Below, one piece after another: positions 25,622-37,574 of a stretch of 64,000 nt of DNA (position 1 is the stretch's first letter; each line of letters begins with the position of its first letter). The notes beneath the pieces were generated by a model that saw only the letters and a program-made list of their open reading frames with translations, did not search any database and was not told where the DNA came from. This DNA comes from Macrotrachela quadricornifera (Eukaryota; Rotifera; Eurotatoria; Philodinida; Philodinidae): NCBI GenBank assembly GCA_022393335.1, contig JAJEKB010000853.1, forward strand, positions 56,146-120,145, written 5' to 3'. The position numbers were made by a program, and so were the translations under genes.

Positions 25622-28600
25622 ATGGATAAAAGCTTAGGAACATTATATCATAAATTAACTAATTTATTTCATACAAATACTTCAACATCATCTGTACCTG
25701 ATAATAGTACACCAATTCCGATATCAACATTTTTTGATCGATTAGTTCCATCAGCAACAATTTCACTCAATAATAATCAACATCGTAATTCATCGCGTAT
25801 TTCTCGTCACATATCAATTAAAACAAATGATAATCAATTACCATTACAAAATTTTTCAACTTATAATCAAAAACCAACACCAATCAATATCAATCAACAA
25901 CGAAGGTAAAAATATGTTCATTTCTTTTGTACTGGAATTCAACTAATGATAAGAAAAGAAAACGATACAGATGCATAAAAAAACAACAACTTTGCCAATC
26001 TGTTCTTGATCAAAGAATAAATCCGTTGTCTAAAAAAAAATAAAAGAGAGAAAAATCATTTCTTTTGTTGCACATATCAAAATAAACAGTATGATTGAAG
26101 TTACACAAGTATCATCAATTAATCAAACACTTCTTATTTCATGTCAAAATTCTTCAGAAAAACATTGTCATCCTTTTCCTATTAAACGACAATGTTTTGT
26201 AAGAAAATGGTAGATTTAATTATAATAGCTAAGTTTTTTTCTAAGAAATTTCATTTTTATTTTCGTTTATATTTAGTACTGCTAATGAAAGAAATAAAGA
26301 TCAACAAACACCTGATGTTGTATCATCTTCATCTCAATATTATCAAGAAACAATACCATCTATACCTGGAATGAGTGATGCAGAATTTCGTCGTCGTGGA
26401 AAAGAAATGATTGATTATATAGCTGATTATCTTCTTCAGATAAAGTAGATCAAATAAAATATTTAAAAAAAAAAAAGAATCTCTTTTATTTAATTTACAG
26501 TCATCGTCGAGTAACACCTGAAGTTGAACCAGGTTATTTACGAGCACTGTTACCAAAAAATGCACCAGAAAAAAGTGAAAAATGGGATAATATTATGCAA
26601 GATGTTGAAAGTGCTATTATGCCTGGAATAACACATTGGCAACATCCACGTTTTCATGCTTATTTTCCTGCTGGAAATAGTTATCCATCAATTCTTGGTG
26701 AAATGCTTTCAGCTGGTCTTGGTATTGTCGGGTTTTCATGGGCAGCTAGTCCAGCATGTACAGAACTTGAAACAATTATGATAGATTGGATTGGTAAGAA
26801 GATAATATTTATTTCTATCTATTTTATTATAATAATGAGTGAGCCATAAATAATGGTATCATTACCTTCTCTCTTATCTTGCATGGCCGATATCAGTTGC
26901 TTTTTTTTTCAAAAGATTTTTCATTCCTTTCTATACAAAATCATATATATATTTTACTAAGGTATTTTCGGATCAAATTCGTTTTATAGCTCGTTGATCA
27001 ATGTTTCTTTTGAACTTCACATTATCTCACTTGATATCATGGGTTAACTTGTCTCAGATTGAATAGACCAGAAAGTTTCTATCAAAATTATTTGATATCC
27101 GGCTGTCCTTGTCAATAAATGAGGAGATGTTTTCTCAAGATCATTGTAGAGATAATACATGAATATGTGGCTTTGCATCATCTTGTTAGAAGATCCAGTT
27201 GTTGTCACAAACGTGGATACAATCTCCTTGATGTAACATACATTAATCTTTTGAAAGAATTTATACTTCTGTACCTTGCTCACATTTTTCAACCTTTTTG
27301 AGCGGCTTCTCTTAGTTCAAACTATACGTGGACGTTCAAGTGTTTCTGTTAGATTCTTGAAAAAAAAATCAAAGTAAACAAATAAAAAGAAAAATATAGA
27401 GATTAAAACAAAATTCTAATAGTGTCATTATTTGTGGCATACTTATTATTATGTTATTCTTATAAAAATTAAATACTTTCTATTCCAATTAAATAATTAA
27501 TTAGGTCGTATGATAAATTTACCAGTTGCTTTTCTTCCATTTGATCAAAATCATGATTATGAAGAAAGTGATAATGATTTATGTTCGGACAGTGATGAAT
27601 CAAGTGAAGAAAATTTACATGATTCAATAACTAATGGAGATAATAACGATAATAATCATGAATTAAAGCAAAATCGACATATAGGTGGTGGTGTGCTTCT
27701 TGTAAATAAAGCTTTCCATTAAAAAGAAAAAACAAAAATAAAACAAATATTTTATTAAATAGGGTTCAGCAAGTGAATGTATTCTTGTTGCAATGTTAGC
27801 TGCTCGGACAAAGAAAATTACCGATAAACGTCAAAATGATCCATTAATCGAAGATGGACAAATTTTAGCTCGACTTGTTTGTTATACATCAAAACTTGTA
27901 TACTTTTTTGTTTCAAAAAAAAAAGACAAAATATTTTTTTTTCTTCTACTGTTTTTTATTAAGGCACATTCATGTGTAGAAAAAGCTGGATTAATTGCAA
28001 TGGTTCGTGTTCGTCAATTAGCTGTTGATGAACACTTTTCATTACGTGGTAAAACACTTGAAGAATGTATTCGAATTGATAAAGAAAATGGTTTAATACC
28101 ATTTTTGGTTTGTAAAATAAAGATTTCTTTTTAAACTAAAATTTTTTATTGTAGGTATCAGGTACATTGGGCACAACATCATGTTGTTCATATGATAATC
28201 TTGAAGAAATTGGTGAAATATGTCAACGTGAAAACCTTTGGTTTCATGTTGATGGTGCCTATGCTGGTAATGCTTTTATATGTGAAGAACATCGATATAT
28301 AATGAAAGGTTTACATGTAAGATTTTTGTATTAAATAAAATATTTATTTATTTTTTTCTTTGTAATTTATTTAGTATGCAGATTCATTTAACACAAATCC
28401 GAATAAATTGTTATTAATGAATTTTGATTGTTCATGTTTTTGGTAAAAAATTAATTTTTTTTGTTTTTGAAAAAAATATTTTTTATTTAAGGGTTCGAGA
28501 TAAATTTGCATTGATTAATGCAATGTCTGTTGATCCACTTTATCTTCAACATAAACATGCTCAAAAAGCAGTTGATTATCGTGTAAATAAATAAATAATT

Positions 28601-29705
28601 ATTAAATTTCGATGAATTTGTTTTGTTCTTTAGCATTGGGGTGTTGCTTTAAGTCGTCGATTTCGTGCACTTAAACTTTGGTTTACAATTCGAAGTTATG
28701 GCATTGAAGGTCTTCGTAATTATATTCGAGAAGTATATAAAAATAAAATATCCTTTTTCTTTGACAAATATATTTTTTTTATCATTTTGTTTAGCATTGT
28801 CGTTTAGCAAAAGTATTTGAATTATTAATAAGAACAGATTTTCGTTTTGAAATTATTGGTGATGTGACATTAGGTCTAGTTTGTTTTCGTTTAAAAGTAT
28901 AAATAGAAAAAGACTTCTTTTTAATTTTAGTATTAATTAATTTTGCTTTCTTTTTTTTTTGAATCTTAGAATAGTAATAGATTAAGTCAAAAATTACTTT
29001 TATCACTTAATGATTCCGGTCTTATACATATGGTTCCATCAATGGTTAATGAATTATATGTAATACGTTTTGCTGTTTGTGCTAAACATGCAACTGATGA
29101 TGATATGCATGTTGCATTTCATATTATTCAAGAACATGCCGATAATGTTATTAGTGAATATCGTGCTCAACGTAATGCACGACAATCATCATCAGTTGAT
29201 TCACTTGAATCAGTTTTTAAACAAGCATCTAATACGAATCTTGAACAAGCTAAAACTACATCAGAAGAAATTGTTAATCCAAAAGTATTAGAAGAAACAT
29301 CAACTACTCCAATGATTTATCCAATGACCAAAGTTCGAGTAAATAAATGAAACTATATAATAATAGAAAAAAGAATATTGTTTATTTATTTAGGCAAATA
29401 CAATAACGACAATGACACCACATGTAAGATTTGAAAAACCATTATCAAATTTATTAAAAGATAAACGTTCACGTCCAATGTTTGTTCGTATGGTATCAGA
29501 TGCAAAATCAAATTATCCAAAACGAACAATATCACAATTATCTCGACAAACATCATTAGCTACATTACGAACACGAAAACGTGTACAAAGTGATTCAGGA
29601 CATCATACAGGACGATCATCAAGTGAACGATATTTAGCACGTACAGTTAGTATTTTAGAAACAGTTAATTCTGATGAAGGTGAACTTGATGATAATAAAC
29701 AATAA
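25622..29705 (+). CDS. Tdc: PLP-dependent amino acid decarboxylase, tyrosine decarboxylase-like
   Basis: Thirteen exons: 25622-25905, 26277-26444, 26501-26793, 27505-27701, 27763-27897, 27964-28107, 28155-28316, 28375-28442, 28492-28582, 28634-28732, 28795-28896, 28970-29338 and 29394-29705. They join in phase to 807 residues. Group II decarboxylase marks: the PLP-stacking His361 (AHSCVEKAG), Asp440 (HVDGAYAGN) and Schiff-base Lys472 (NTNPNKLLL). Blocks such as [33 protein letters not shown] and LGLVCFRLK are closest to insect and nematode tyrosine decarboxylases (tyramine/octopamine synthesis); histidine or DOPA decarboxylase remain possible. Oddities: a Ser/Asn-rich N-terminal extension of about 120 residues, an acidic Asp/Asn/Ser insert (about 262-305) before GGGVLLGSASE, Leu instead of the usual Trp after the PLP lysine, and a basic Ser-rich C-terminal tail. 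Intron 3 (711 bp) is far longer than the others. Confidence 0.85.
26794..27504. other. Unusually long intron of the decarboxylase gene
   Basis: This intron is 711 bp, while most others in the gene are 50-80 bp. Its middle (about 26870-27350) has more mixed composition than normal introns here, and open frames on both strands match nothing I recognise. A decayed insertion is likely, but no termini were found. Confidence 0.5.
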
Positions 29706-30519
29706 ATATTATTATTGAGTGAGATTATTTTATTTTATTTTTTTCAAGAATAATGAAATTTATAATTAGTAAATAGATTTTTCGGTGATCTCGTTCTATT
29801 TATTGTTTATGTATTTATATTTATTTTAAATATTCATTATTCATGTTGTTTGTCAGTGTATAGATAAAAATAAATGTAAATCTATTTAAATACTATTTTT
29901 TTTTTGCTTAAGTTTCGTTTATATAGTGTATGTAATATTTATTTATTTATTTATTTGTTTCTTTTCTTCCTGTTTACATAATTCATTGTAATTATTCAAG
30001 ATTTTGAAAATTATACACAATAAAATCATTTTACTTTTTCCTCTCCTTAAATACTATCGAAGATTCTTCGGAGACAAAATTCTAAACAAGATGTTCTTAC
30101 ATACCGTCTTTTTTGGTTTTTTCTCGGTATTTAAAAAATATCAGGAAATCACGCAATTATAATAGATTCTATAGGCTAAATAATATAACTTGTTTGCTTT
30201 GTTAATTATTTGGTTTTAAAAGTGGCATAAGTGATAATTTTTGTATTTGTTGTTGTACCACTCAGTGATAACATTGTTTGTTCATTTAATAAATTTTCAT
30301 CAATTGATTGTTTTGATAAATATTTATAAACAATTTTTAATACATGTAAATAATAATAAACAATATGTGATTCAATCCAATTGTTTTGCTGCTGTTAATA
30401 ACAAATCTATATATTGTTCTAGTTCATTATTACGTATTTTAATCATAAATGAAATCTAAAGAGTAAATAATCTTAATAACATTAATTGTATTTCATGTTG
30501 TGATGTACATTTTATTTAA
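29706..30519. other. Intergenic, 3' of decarboxylase
   Basis: Contains the probable 3' UTR and a short ATTT tandem repeat near 29938-29957. No gene recognised. Confidence 0.55.
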
Positions 30520-31373
30520 TCTTGTTGATTATCTTTTAAAAATATCATTTGTTTTAATAAACTTTTTAACATATATAAGAACAAATTGTTGATTATTTTT
30601 ATCAGATTTTGATGCAAATTCAATAGTTAATATTAATAATAATTGTAAATAATCAATAGAATTTAAGCCATTTAATTGTGTATTATATAATAAATATTCA
30701 TCAAGATTATCTAATAATTTTTCAACAATTAAATGTTCTAAATCATATAAACGTTGTTATTATAATTCTGAATCAATTGATTCATTTATATTTAATTTAA
30801 TTGTTGAATCATTTGATGGTGGAATTGGTGTTGATGTTGTATTATTAGTATTATTATTAGTTTGTGTATTATCTTCATTTGTTGTTGAACTTGATTCTGA
30901 TACATGATCATCATCACATTCATCTAAACTATTATTATCACTTTGATCATTTTATGGATTTGTTGATTGTTGATTACCAACAACAGTCGGAGTTTCATCA
31001 TCATTATCAACAAATTCAATTGTTTGTTCAGTTGATGGTGGTGGTATGGTGGAGGTGGAAGTGATTCTTGTTCAGACATACTTAATGCAAGTGCATATTG
31101 TAACATAGCTGATTCATCGGTAGTTGCTGGTGTTTCTGTCCAACGTGGACGAGTTTGATCATCAGTTGGATAAATTTGTGCTGATAATGGCATTGATTGA
31201 AATTGTTTATCAGAAGAATCTTGTTGATTTAAATCACTTACAGTCGATAATTTTGATATTAAACGTTGAATTTTTGGTTTCATACAACGATTTAATGCAT
31301 TTTTAGTAATAAAATGAATATGATAATCATGATAAGTTAATAGACGAATGTATGAATCAATAATTAAATGCAT
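30520..31373 (-). pseudogene. Broken gene with a ubiquitin-interacting-like motif
   Basis: On the minus strand a clean frame runs from 31373 with IQRLISKLSTVSDLNQQ and then DESAMLQYALALSMSEQE. The last is shaped like a ubiquitin-interacting motif (acidic start, then A-L-x-x-S). The frame shifts in a CCACC run near 31035-31060 and resumes as TEQTIEFVDNDDETPTVVG. It then meets a TAA near 30953, and tandem stops near 30762 before QRLYDLEHLIVEKLLDNLDEY and LLLILTIEFASKSD. Coding-like composition continues across all breaks, so this is a decayed segment of a larger protein. The parent may be a large ubiquitin-pathway protein, but I do not recognise it. Confidence 0.6.
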
Positions 31374-31842
31374 ACAAATAGAAAAATTTGTATATTAAAC
31401 AAAGTTATTGTCGACAACCAACACCCTCTTGTAAATTTGTCTTCTGTAAGAAGAATATGTGCAATACGCTTCAATGGCGATTTTGTGTGTAGCTTATTCT
31501 GACCATACGTATACGTGAAGAATAGAAAAGAATTATCAATTTATTTTTCTCATAGCTGTTTTTGACTAACTACGATGATCGCGTTACTTACGTCATGTGC
31601 ACATTGATATAAAAGCTAACTGTTCGTTTCTATCTCTCGAAACGAAAATAGTCTAACAGAAAAAAAAATAGACAAGAGAAAGAGAAGAAACAGTGAAGTC
31701 CGACATGTATCCACACTATATAACTTGATACGTATCGAGAGAACATATTCCGATCATATAACAAGTAAATACAACTGTTATCGGCAGTAGCAAAATCGAT
31801 CTCCTTCATTTGTATGATAATATTCTACATTCGACACAAGCA
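31374..31842. other. Divergent intergenic spacer
   Basis: Less AT-rich than surroundings and lies between the minus-strand pseudogene and the plus-strand orphan gene. It probably carries the promoter of the latter. No specific element identified. Confidence 0.45.
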
Positions 31843-33132
31843 ATGGTATACAAAATGCCATTTACATGTGATGGCTGTTCGACAGAATATCCAAAAAAGC
31901 AGCAAGCGTGAGTAAAAACTAGCTCAACAACCTTTGGTTTTGTATTCATTTATTCTATTTTATTTTGTTAGAGATGCTTGCATCAAAGTTTGCCAATCGC
32001 CTGCATTCGCGCAGATTCGTGCTATGAACCATATGACACTTGGAAATCAGGCATCAAAGATATCGAACGAAGCTATTCGTGGTCAAACAACGGTGAAGGT
32101 GAGCTATTTCCTTTCTCTTATTCTGCTGCGCATCAATGTTGGACTGATTGATCTTAACTAGCAAGAATTCTTTCATTAAGGACAAAAATATCATTTTTCA
32201 GTAGAATAATATCTAGACTCATAGATATTGTTGGATTACAGCTATATCGTCGAGTTTTCCAAATGTAATACATAAAAGAAATTATTATTCAAACTAAATA
32301 TTAGATATAGCAATATGTTGTGATACATTGTTCGACCTTTAAGCAGAAACATACTTAACGCAACGCGCAAGAGAAAAGAAAAATTATTTCATTTGACATA
32401 AATATCAGCAGGCTATTATTGTTTTCAGATAGGTCTCTACGTACTGATCAGAACATATTCAAGTGCCATTCTTTGACTGTCGAAAAGATTTTGTCTAGAG
32501 AAATAGTATTCATCTACTGTATGCTTCAGATAAGATAGATTATGCTTAACTTGTAACATTTTGTCTCCTATTTCTCATCATATCTAATTGATGAAGAGAA
32601 ATTGAACGACCACGTCTTGTTCTTGTTGGTTCCTTTCTTTCCTCGTTAATATTCGAGAATAACGAAGGTGAAGAGAAGAAATAATGACAGTCAGAATGTA
32701 ACATAGTCGTTAGCGGGCAACGACGCGGCTTGAACAATGTTCGTCGACAATACTTTTTTTCTTCTTCATTTTCTGAATGCACTATATTAGGTCACTCCGC
32801 ATCATATCGTATCGTCTCATATTTCTTATCTCATTGCAGCACATCATTTACTATACGCCTGTCTTAAAAGAAAATGGCTATTGAACAAAATGTATTTTTT
32901 TACTTTTAAACTAAGCGTGTTTTATGTGTAATATTTTTTTATTGATTTCTTTTATATTTTTTAGTCAGTATCAGCGAAGGATCTGGCTTTACAGCATTAC
33001 ATTCAGTTGTATGGTCTTGCTAAGCAACTCGACGAGGGGACAACAAGCAAAATTAATTTTCTCGACGCGGTGAAAAAGCTCTTCGATGATTTTTTGATGA
33101 AGTTTCATCAGTATGATGGATATTTTTGTTGA
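31843..33132 (+). CDS. Small orphan protein with paired cysteines
   Basis: Three exons (31843-31907, 31972-32098, 32965-33132) join in phase to 119 residues. Splice sites are canonical (GC|A codon split over intron 1; GTGAAG|gtgagc to ttttag|TCAGTATC). The N-terminus has CDGC and CIKVC spacings that could bind a metal. The remainder (ALQHYIQLYGLAKQLDEG ... FLDAVKKLFDDFLMKFHQY) is predicted helical. I do not recognise a family. Intron 2 is long (866 bp). Directly after the stop, another frame (33126-33329) reads open with protein-like content (EVIIELIQKRFTQTDFIHI), so a frameshift may have truncated a longer gene. Codon use is less AT-biased than in neighbouring genes. Confidence 0.5.
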
Positions 33133-34056
33133 TAAAAATAAACGAAAAGGAGGTCATTATTGAATTGATACAAAAGCGTTTCACTCAAACTGATTTTATT
33201 CATATCAAAGATCGATTCGATAGAATTGCTCGTAAATATTCATCTGAAATAATTTATGTCTACTTGTTCATAAGAGATCTAGTACACATGCTATGTAAAC
33301 AAGACGAAAAAGTAACTTTGGCACAATGAATGAATCGACTCGTCTCCTTTATGATGTGATCTTTATCAAATCTAATTCTGTCCGACGCATACCCTCACAA
33401 AAACAGTTGACGATTCAATCATGTCAATGGTCTTTCAAAGAGAATTTTCCACGAAAAAAATGCATATGATATATCGATTTTCGAAAGGAATATGAAGAGT
33501 ATTTCTTGACGTTCGGTATTCCTTTGATTTATATGCAAGATTGAAAGAATAACAGACCAACGATCTCTTTTGTTTTTGATTGGCACAAAGAATAAAGTAG
33601 AATTGACGAAACGGAGTAGAATAGTGCGGTTCTTTAGGGGGTTGATTCAATAGTTGTTCTAGATGAAAAAGTCGATGATATTGGGAGAGAAACTTATACT
33701 TTCAAATAGAAAATCTATAGTCAAACTGATGATGAGATCTCTCGGTAAAAATATCAACGTGAAGTCATTGTTTTTTGGCAGTGGTATTCTCGTTTATATT
33801 TCATTTGATTTATTTTGATCATATGATTTTCAAGAACAAGCTCAATATATTTCCTTCAGATGAAAATTCTTTCGTTGTGTCTGATCCGTTCATTGTTGTT
33901 TGGATCAGATGTTCGAGTTGTTTACCGTGATCGGAATTGAAAAATACTTATAAATAATCAATTATCTCTTGGGAATTTTCCAATAATGTCCGCTGTTTGT
34001 CAAACATGGTTTTTTGACATAAATTACAAAATAAGTCACAATTAGGGATAAAGAAG
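33133..34056 (+). other. Possible decayed coding sequence
   Basis: The sequence is less AT-rich than typical spacer. Plus-strand frames give short protein-like runs (IKSNSVRRIPSQKQLTIQS, FKENFPRKK) broken by many stops. It may be the remains of the 3' part of the preceding orphan gene or of an unrelated gene. No identification is possible by eye. Confidence 0.3.
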
Positions 34057-35875
34057 TCATTGTTGATAATTATAAGGTCGACTGCGTTTTGGCAAACGGT
34101 TATATCCACCACTGTTCGCACCGTCAGGGCCACGATAATTATTTGAATATCCACCACGATTATTTATCCATCCGGGTTGATAAGACGACATTGGCGGAGG
34201 ACCTTCAAAAGTACTTGGTGCTGATGGATAAAATGCATTATCAAATGATCTTTTATTGGAAAACGAGGGTGAAGGACTTTCTGAAGGAGACGGTGTCGAT
34301 GATGGATCAGATGAAAAACTAAACGATCCACCGCTCATACTGAAAGCAAACATACTTAATAAACTCTCATATTATTTTTTGTCTTAGTTATTTTGTGATC
34401 GATGTTTGTTGTTGATGGACATTATTACTTCGATAGTTATATCGTTGAAAAGGACGACTACGTCCACTAAAAAACGATCGTTGTTGATATCCTCTATTCG
34501 AAGGAAACAATTGATTAGGACGATACTCAGATGAATATTCACTAGAAGATTATTATATTATTCCTTTAAACTACGCCAAAAATATTTCTCACTTCGAAAC
34601 CGAATTTACAGATTGTTCAGACTCCGTTTGCTCCATCACTTTTTCACATAAAACATGTTCAAGTTGTTGATCAGATAAAAGACGAATGAAATTGCATAAT
34701 TGGTAAACCGATGGTGGACAATTAATAATATCATTGGGTTCTTGTGTACATCGTATAATTAATGCTTCGATTGCTGGCCGCAGTGCAACTATTTTTGATG
34801 CTAAGTGAATATCCATATTCAACATAATCCTAAATAAGTTGATCAAAATGAATATTTTCTCTTGAATATTCTTACACATACCAATTATCAAGACAAATAA
34901 GATTAGATTCAATCATATCAACTTGATCAGACGCGAATAATAATAATTGAACTGGAGTTGACATAGACATTTGTTTAGCTGATACAGCTCGAGTTTTTAT
35001 CTCAACGAAGAATTTATTATCTTATTTGAATAGTAGAATTGTTTTGCTTACTTTTTCCGTGGAAACAAAAAATGGTGATGGAAATATTGGAATTTCTCGG
35101 GCACAATTCATTGAATTCTTATGTATCAATGCTTCGTTACCTTCTGTTGTTAATAATTTTCGTTTCGATACATGAAAACAAACGTTTGGATAAAGAGCAT
35201 AATATAGCAATGATATCACCTTTAAAAAAGCAAGATTTAAATTAAATTAAAGAGAAAAGATTTGTTTTTTTGTAAATACAATATCTACTTTGGAATGTGA
35301 ATGTTCAGCATCAAACCATTGAGACGATAGACATTCTTCTGGAAAACCTGACATAATCATAATGTCTCGAAGTTGATTCTGCAAAAAAAAAGAGAAATTG
35401 AAAGAAAACAAAGATGAATTTAATGGCTGACTCAGGCTTCATATGTCATACGCATTGTTGATAAATTGAGACATTTACGTTCACAAAAGTCCATTTCACC
35501 TCATTCACCATTGCGATTTCTAAGTAACAAATAATCAAGTTTTATATAAAAAAACTTTCTTCGTCAATACTTTTCCCTTTCAAATTGTTGAAATGCATTG
35601 AGTAAAGTCACATGATCAGAAAAACGATTTCCAACTCGATTTCGATGCATATGACGAAGATATTTGCCATCATGTAGAAATGGTTCAGGAAAACTAGTAG
35701 CAGATGCAATAGTACATGCAGCATCACCAACACTAGAATATTCAAATTCATCAATGTCTTCTGACGGTTTATTGACACTATTAATGGAGAATTTTTATTT
35801 TGTTGACAAAAGAAATAAAAACTTATGTTTGTTTTTTTAGAAAAGAATCTGAATAAAAGATGCTCACTTTTTGTG

Positions 35876-36111
35876 TTTCAGTTCTTTATTGTAAATGTCA
35901 CCTTGTTACAATCAATGGAAATCTGATTACGTTAGAAAGTTTTCGAAAAACAATTGAAAATCTTCTTCCACCATTTCGTGAAATAAATGATTCTTTTTAT
36001 GTTGTGAATGGTAAACCTCCTCATAAATAAAATCTTAAGAATGAAGAAGAATTTAATCAACATCGAACATTAATTACAAATGGTTGTTATGTTTGGATGA
36101 AATTAGTATAA
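35876..36111 (+). pseudogene. Antisense fragment of an unidentified, ubiquitin-like-looking gene
   Basis: Within an over-long intron of the helicase pseudogene, the plus strand reads CKCHLVTINGNLITLESFRK, then ENLLPPFREINDSFYVVNGK. After a stop (near 36028) it continues NEEEFNQHRTLITNGCYVWM. The alternation of beta-like strands, a helix and 'LITNGCxVW' suggests a ubiquitin-like fold, but I cannot name the parent. It has no start or splice context and contains a stop, so it is an inserted relic. Confidence 0.45.
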
Positions 36112-36683
36112 ATACTTACCAAAAAATACAACCTAAAATAATCATTTTACCAATTTTTGGTTCAATGGGTAATCGAGCTAAAATTTTTCCTAATGGTGTT
36201 AATTCATCATTTTCATCAATTGCTTGCATTTCTAAAATTTTCAAAAGAATATTTCGTCTGAAATAAAATAATGAAATATTATGTTTGAGAGTAAATTCTG
36301 CTTCAGCAACAGCATTTATTTGTGGTTGTTCAATTGCTTTGGATAAAAATTGTTTAATATCACCTAATTTTAATAATTTAATAGCTAATGCAGGTTCATG
36401 TAATGGTGTACGAAAGATTTCTGGTAATAAATAATTGTCTAAATGTTGATAACGTGCTTTTGAAAATAAATAAAAACAACAATCAGATCTTGTTCGACCA
36501 GCTCGACCACGTCGTTGAGTTAAATTTGTTTTCGATGCCCAAACTGTCACATAATTAGTCATATTATTATGAGATGAAAATAATTTTTGTTTCACTTTAC
36601 AACTATCAATCACATAAACAACATCATCAATAGTCATACTTGATTCAGCAATATTTGTAGAAAGAATAATCTTTTTTACACCT

Positions 36684-37042
36684 GTTGGAACCAAGGGGGT
36701 AAGTGCTGGTACCCAGCACCCTGGCACCTCAGCACCCAGTCGGCACCTACAGCATCTACAGCACCTTCAACTACTTTCCCATTATCTTAATTGCTTTTCT
36801 CAGCACCTTGTGGTAAAACTTAAAGAACAGAACCTAGAGATCAAATTTTACCACAAGGTACTGAGAAAAGCAGTTAAGATAGTGGAAAAGTAGTTGAAGG
36901 TGTTGTAGATGCTGAAGGTGCTCATAGTGAAATGTGCTATAGGTGCTGATGGGTGTTGTAGGTGCTGATTGGGTGCTGTAGATACTATAGGTGCTGAGGT
37001 GCCAGGGTGCTAGGTACCACCACTTTCCCCCTTGGTTGGAAC
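36684..37042. mobile_element. hAT-type foldback MITE with 8-bp target duplication
   Basis: The element occupies 36692-37034 (343 bp). Its ends are CAAGGGGGTAAGTG and, on the other strand, CAAGGGGGAAAGTG, and similarity continues inward through TGGTACC, AGCACCCTGGCACC and TCAGCACC. The centre pairs CTCAGCACCTTGTGGTAAAA with TTTTACCACAAGGTACTGAG, so nearly the whole element can fold on itself. It is flanked by perfect direct copies of GTTGGAAC (36684-36691 and 37035-37042). An 8-bp duplication and CA(A/G)GGG termini indicate the hAT superfamily. It interrupts a helicase-pseudogene exon exactly at ...GTTCCAAC/AGG, so the empty site can be read directly. No transposase is encoded. Confidence 0.9.
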
Positions 37043-37574
37043 ACGTTCAATGACACGATGTTGTTCTTCACGAGGTAATTGAGAATGTAAGGGTAAAAAT
37101 CGAAATCCAGATGAACCTACTCATTCAAATCTTTTATTAGTCAAAGAAATTTAAGAAAAAAAGATTTTAGCAAGTCTTGGATGTTGTTGAAAATATTTAA
37201 GTAATATTTGAATTAAATTCTATCCAGGTAAAAATACTAAAATAGCACCATCACGATCATCACCCAAACTGTAAATATATCCAATTAATGCCTGCAAGAC
37301 ATCGATCAACAGATTTTATTCGAAAAACTTCATTTCTGTTACTTCAATTAATTCAAATGAAAGAGATTTTTCACTCAATTCATTCATTGCTGCTGCTGTT
37401 TGAGGAAAATATCGTGGATCACAGGCAGGGTTGCCAGATCTTCCAGATTTTCCTGAAAAATTCCGGATTTTTCCGAGTTTCCGGTTTTTTCCGAATTTTG
37501 GATATCTTTTAGTTCAAATATATTTCGCTTATTTCTTAACATCCAAAACAAATCATTACCAATTGGATAGAAGC

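Noticed and set aside
33133..34056. A second gene downstream of the orphan gene
   Set aside because: Protein-like runs are short and broken by many stops, with no start, splice sites or family match; recorded only as possible decayed sequence.
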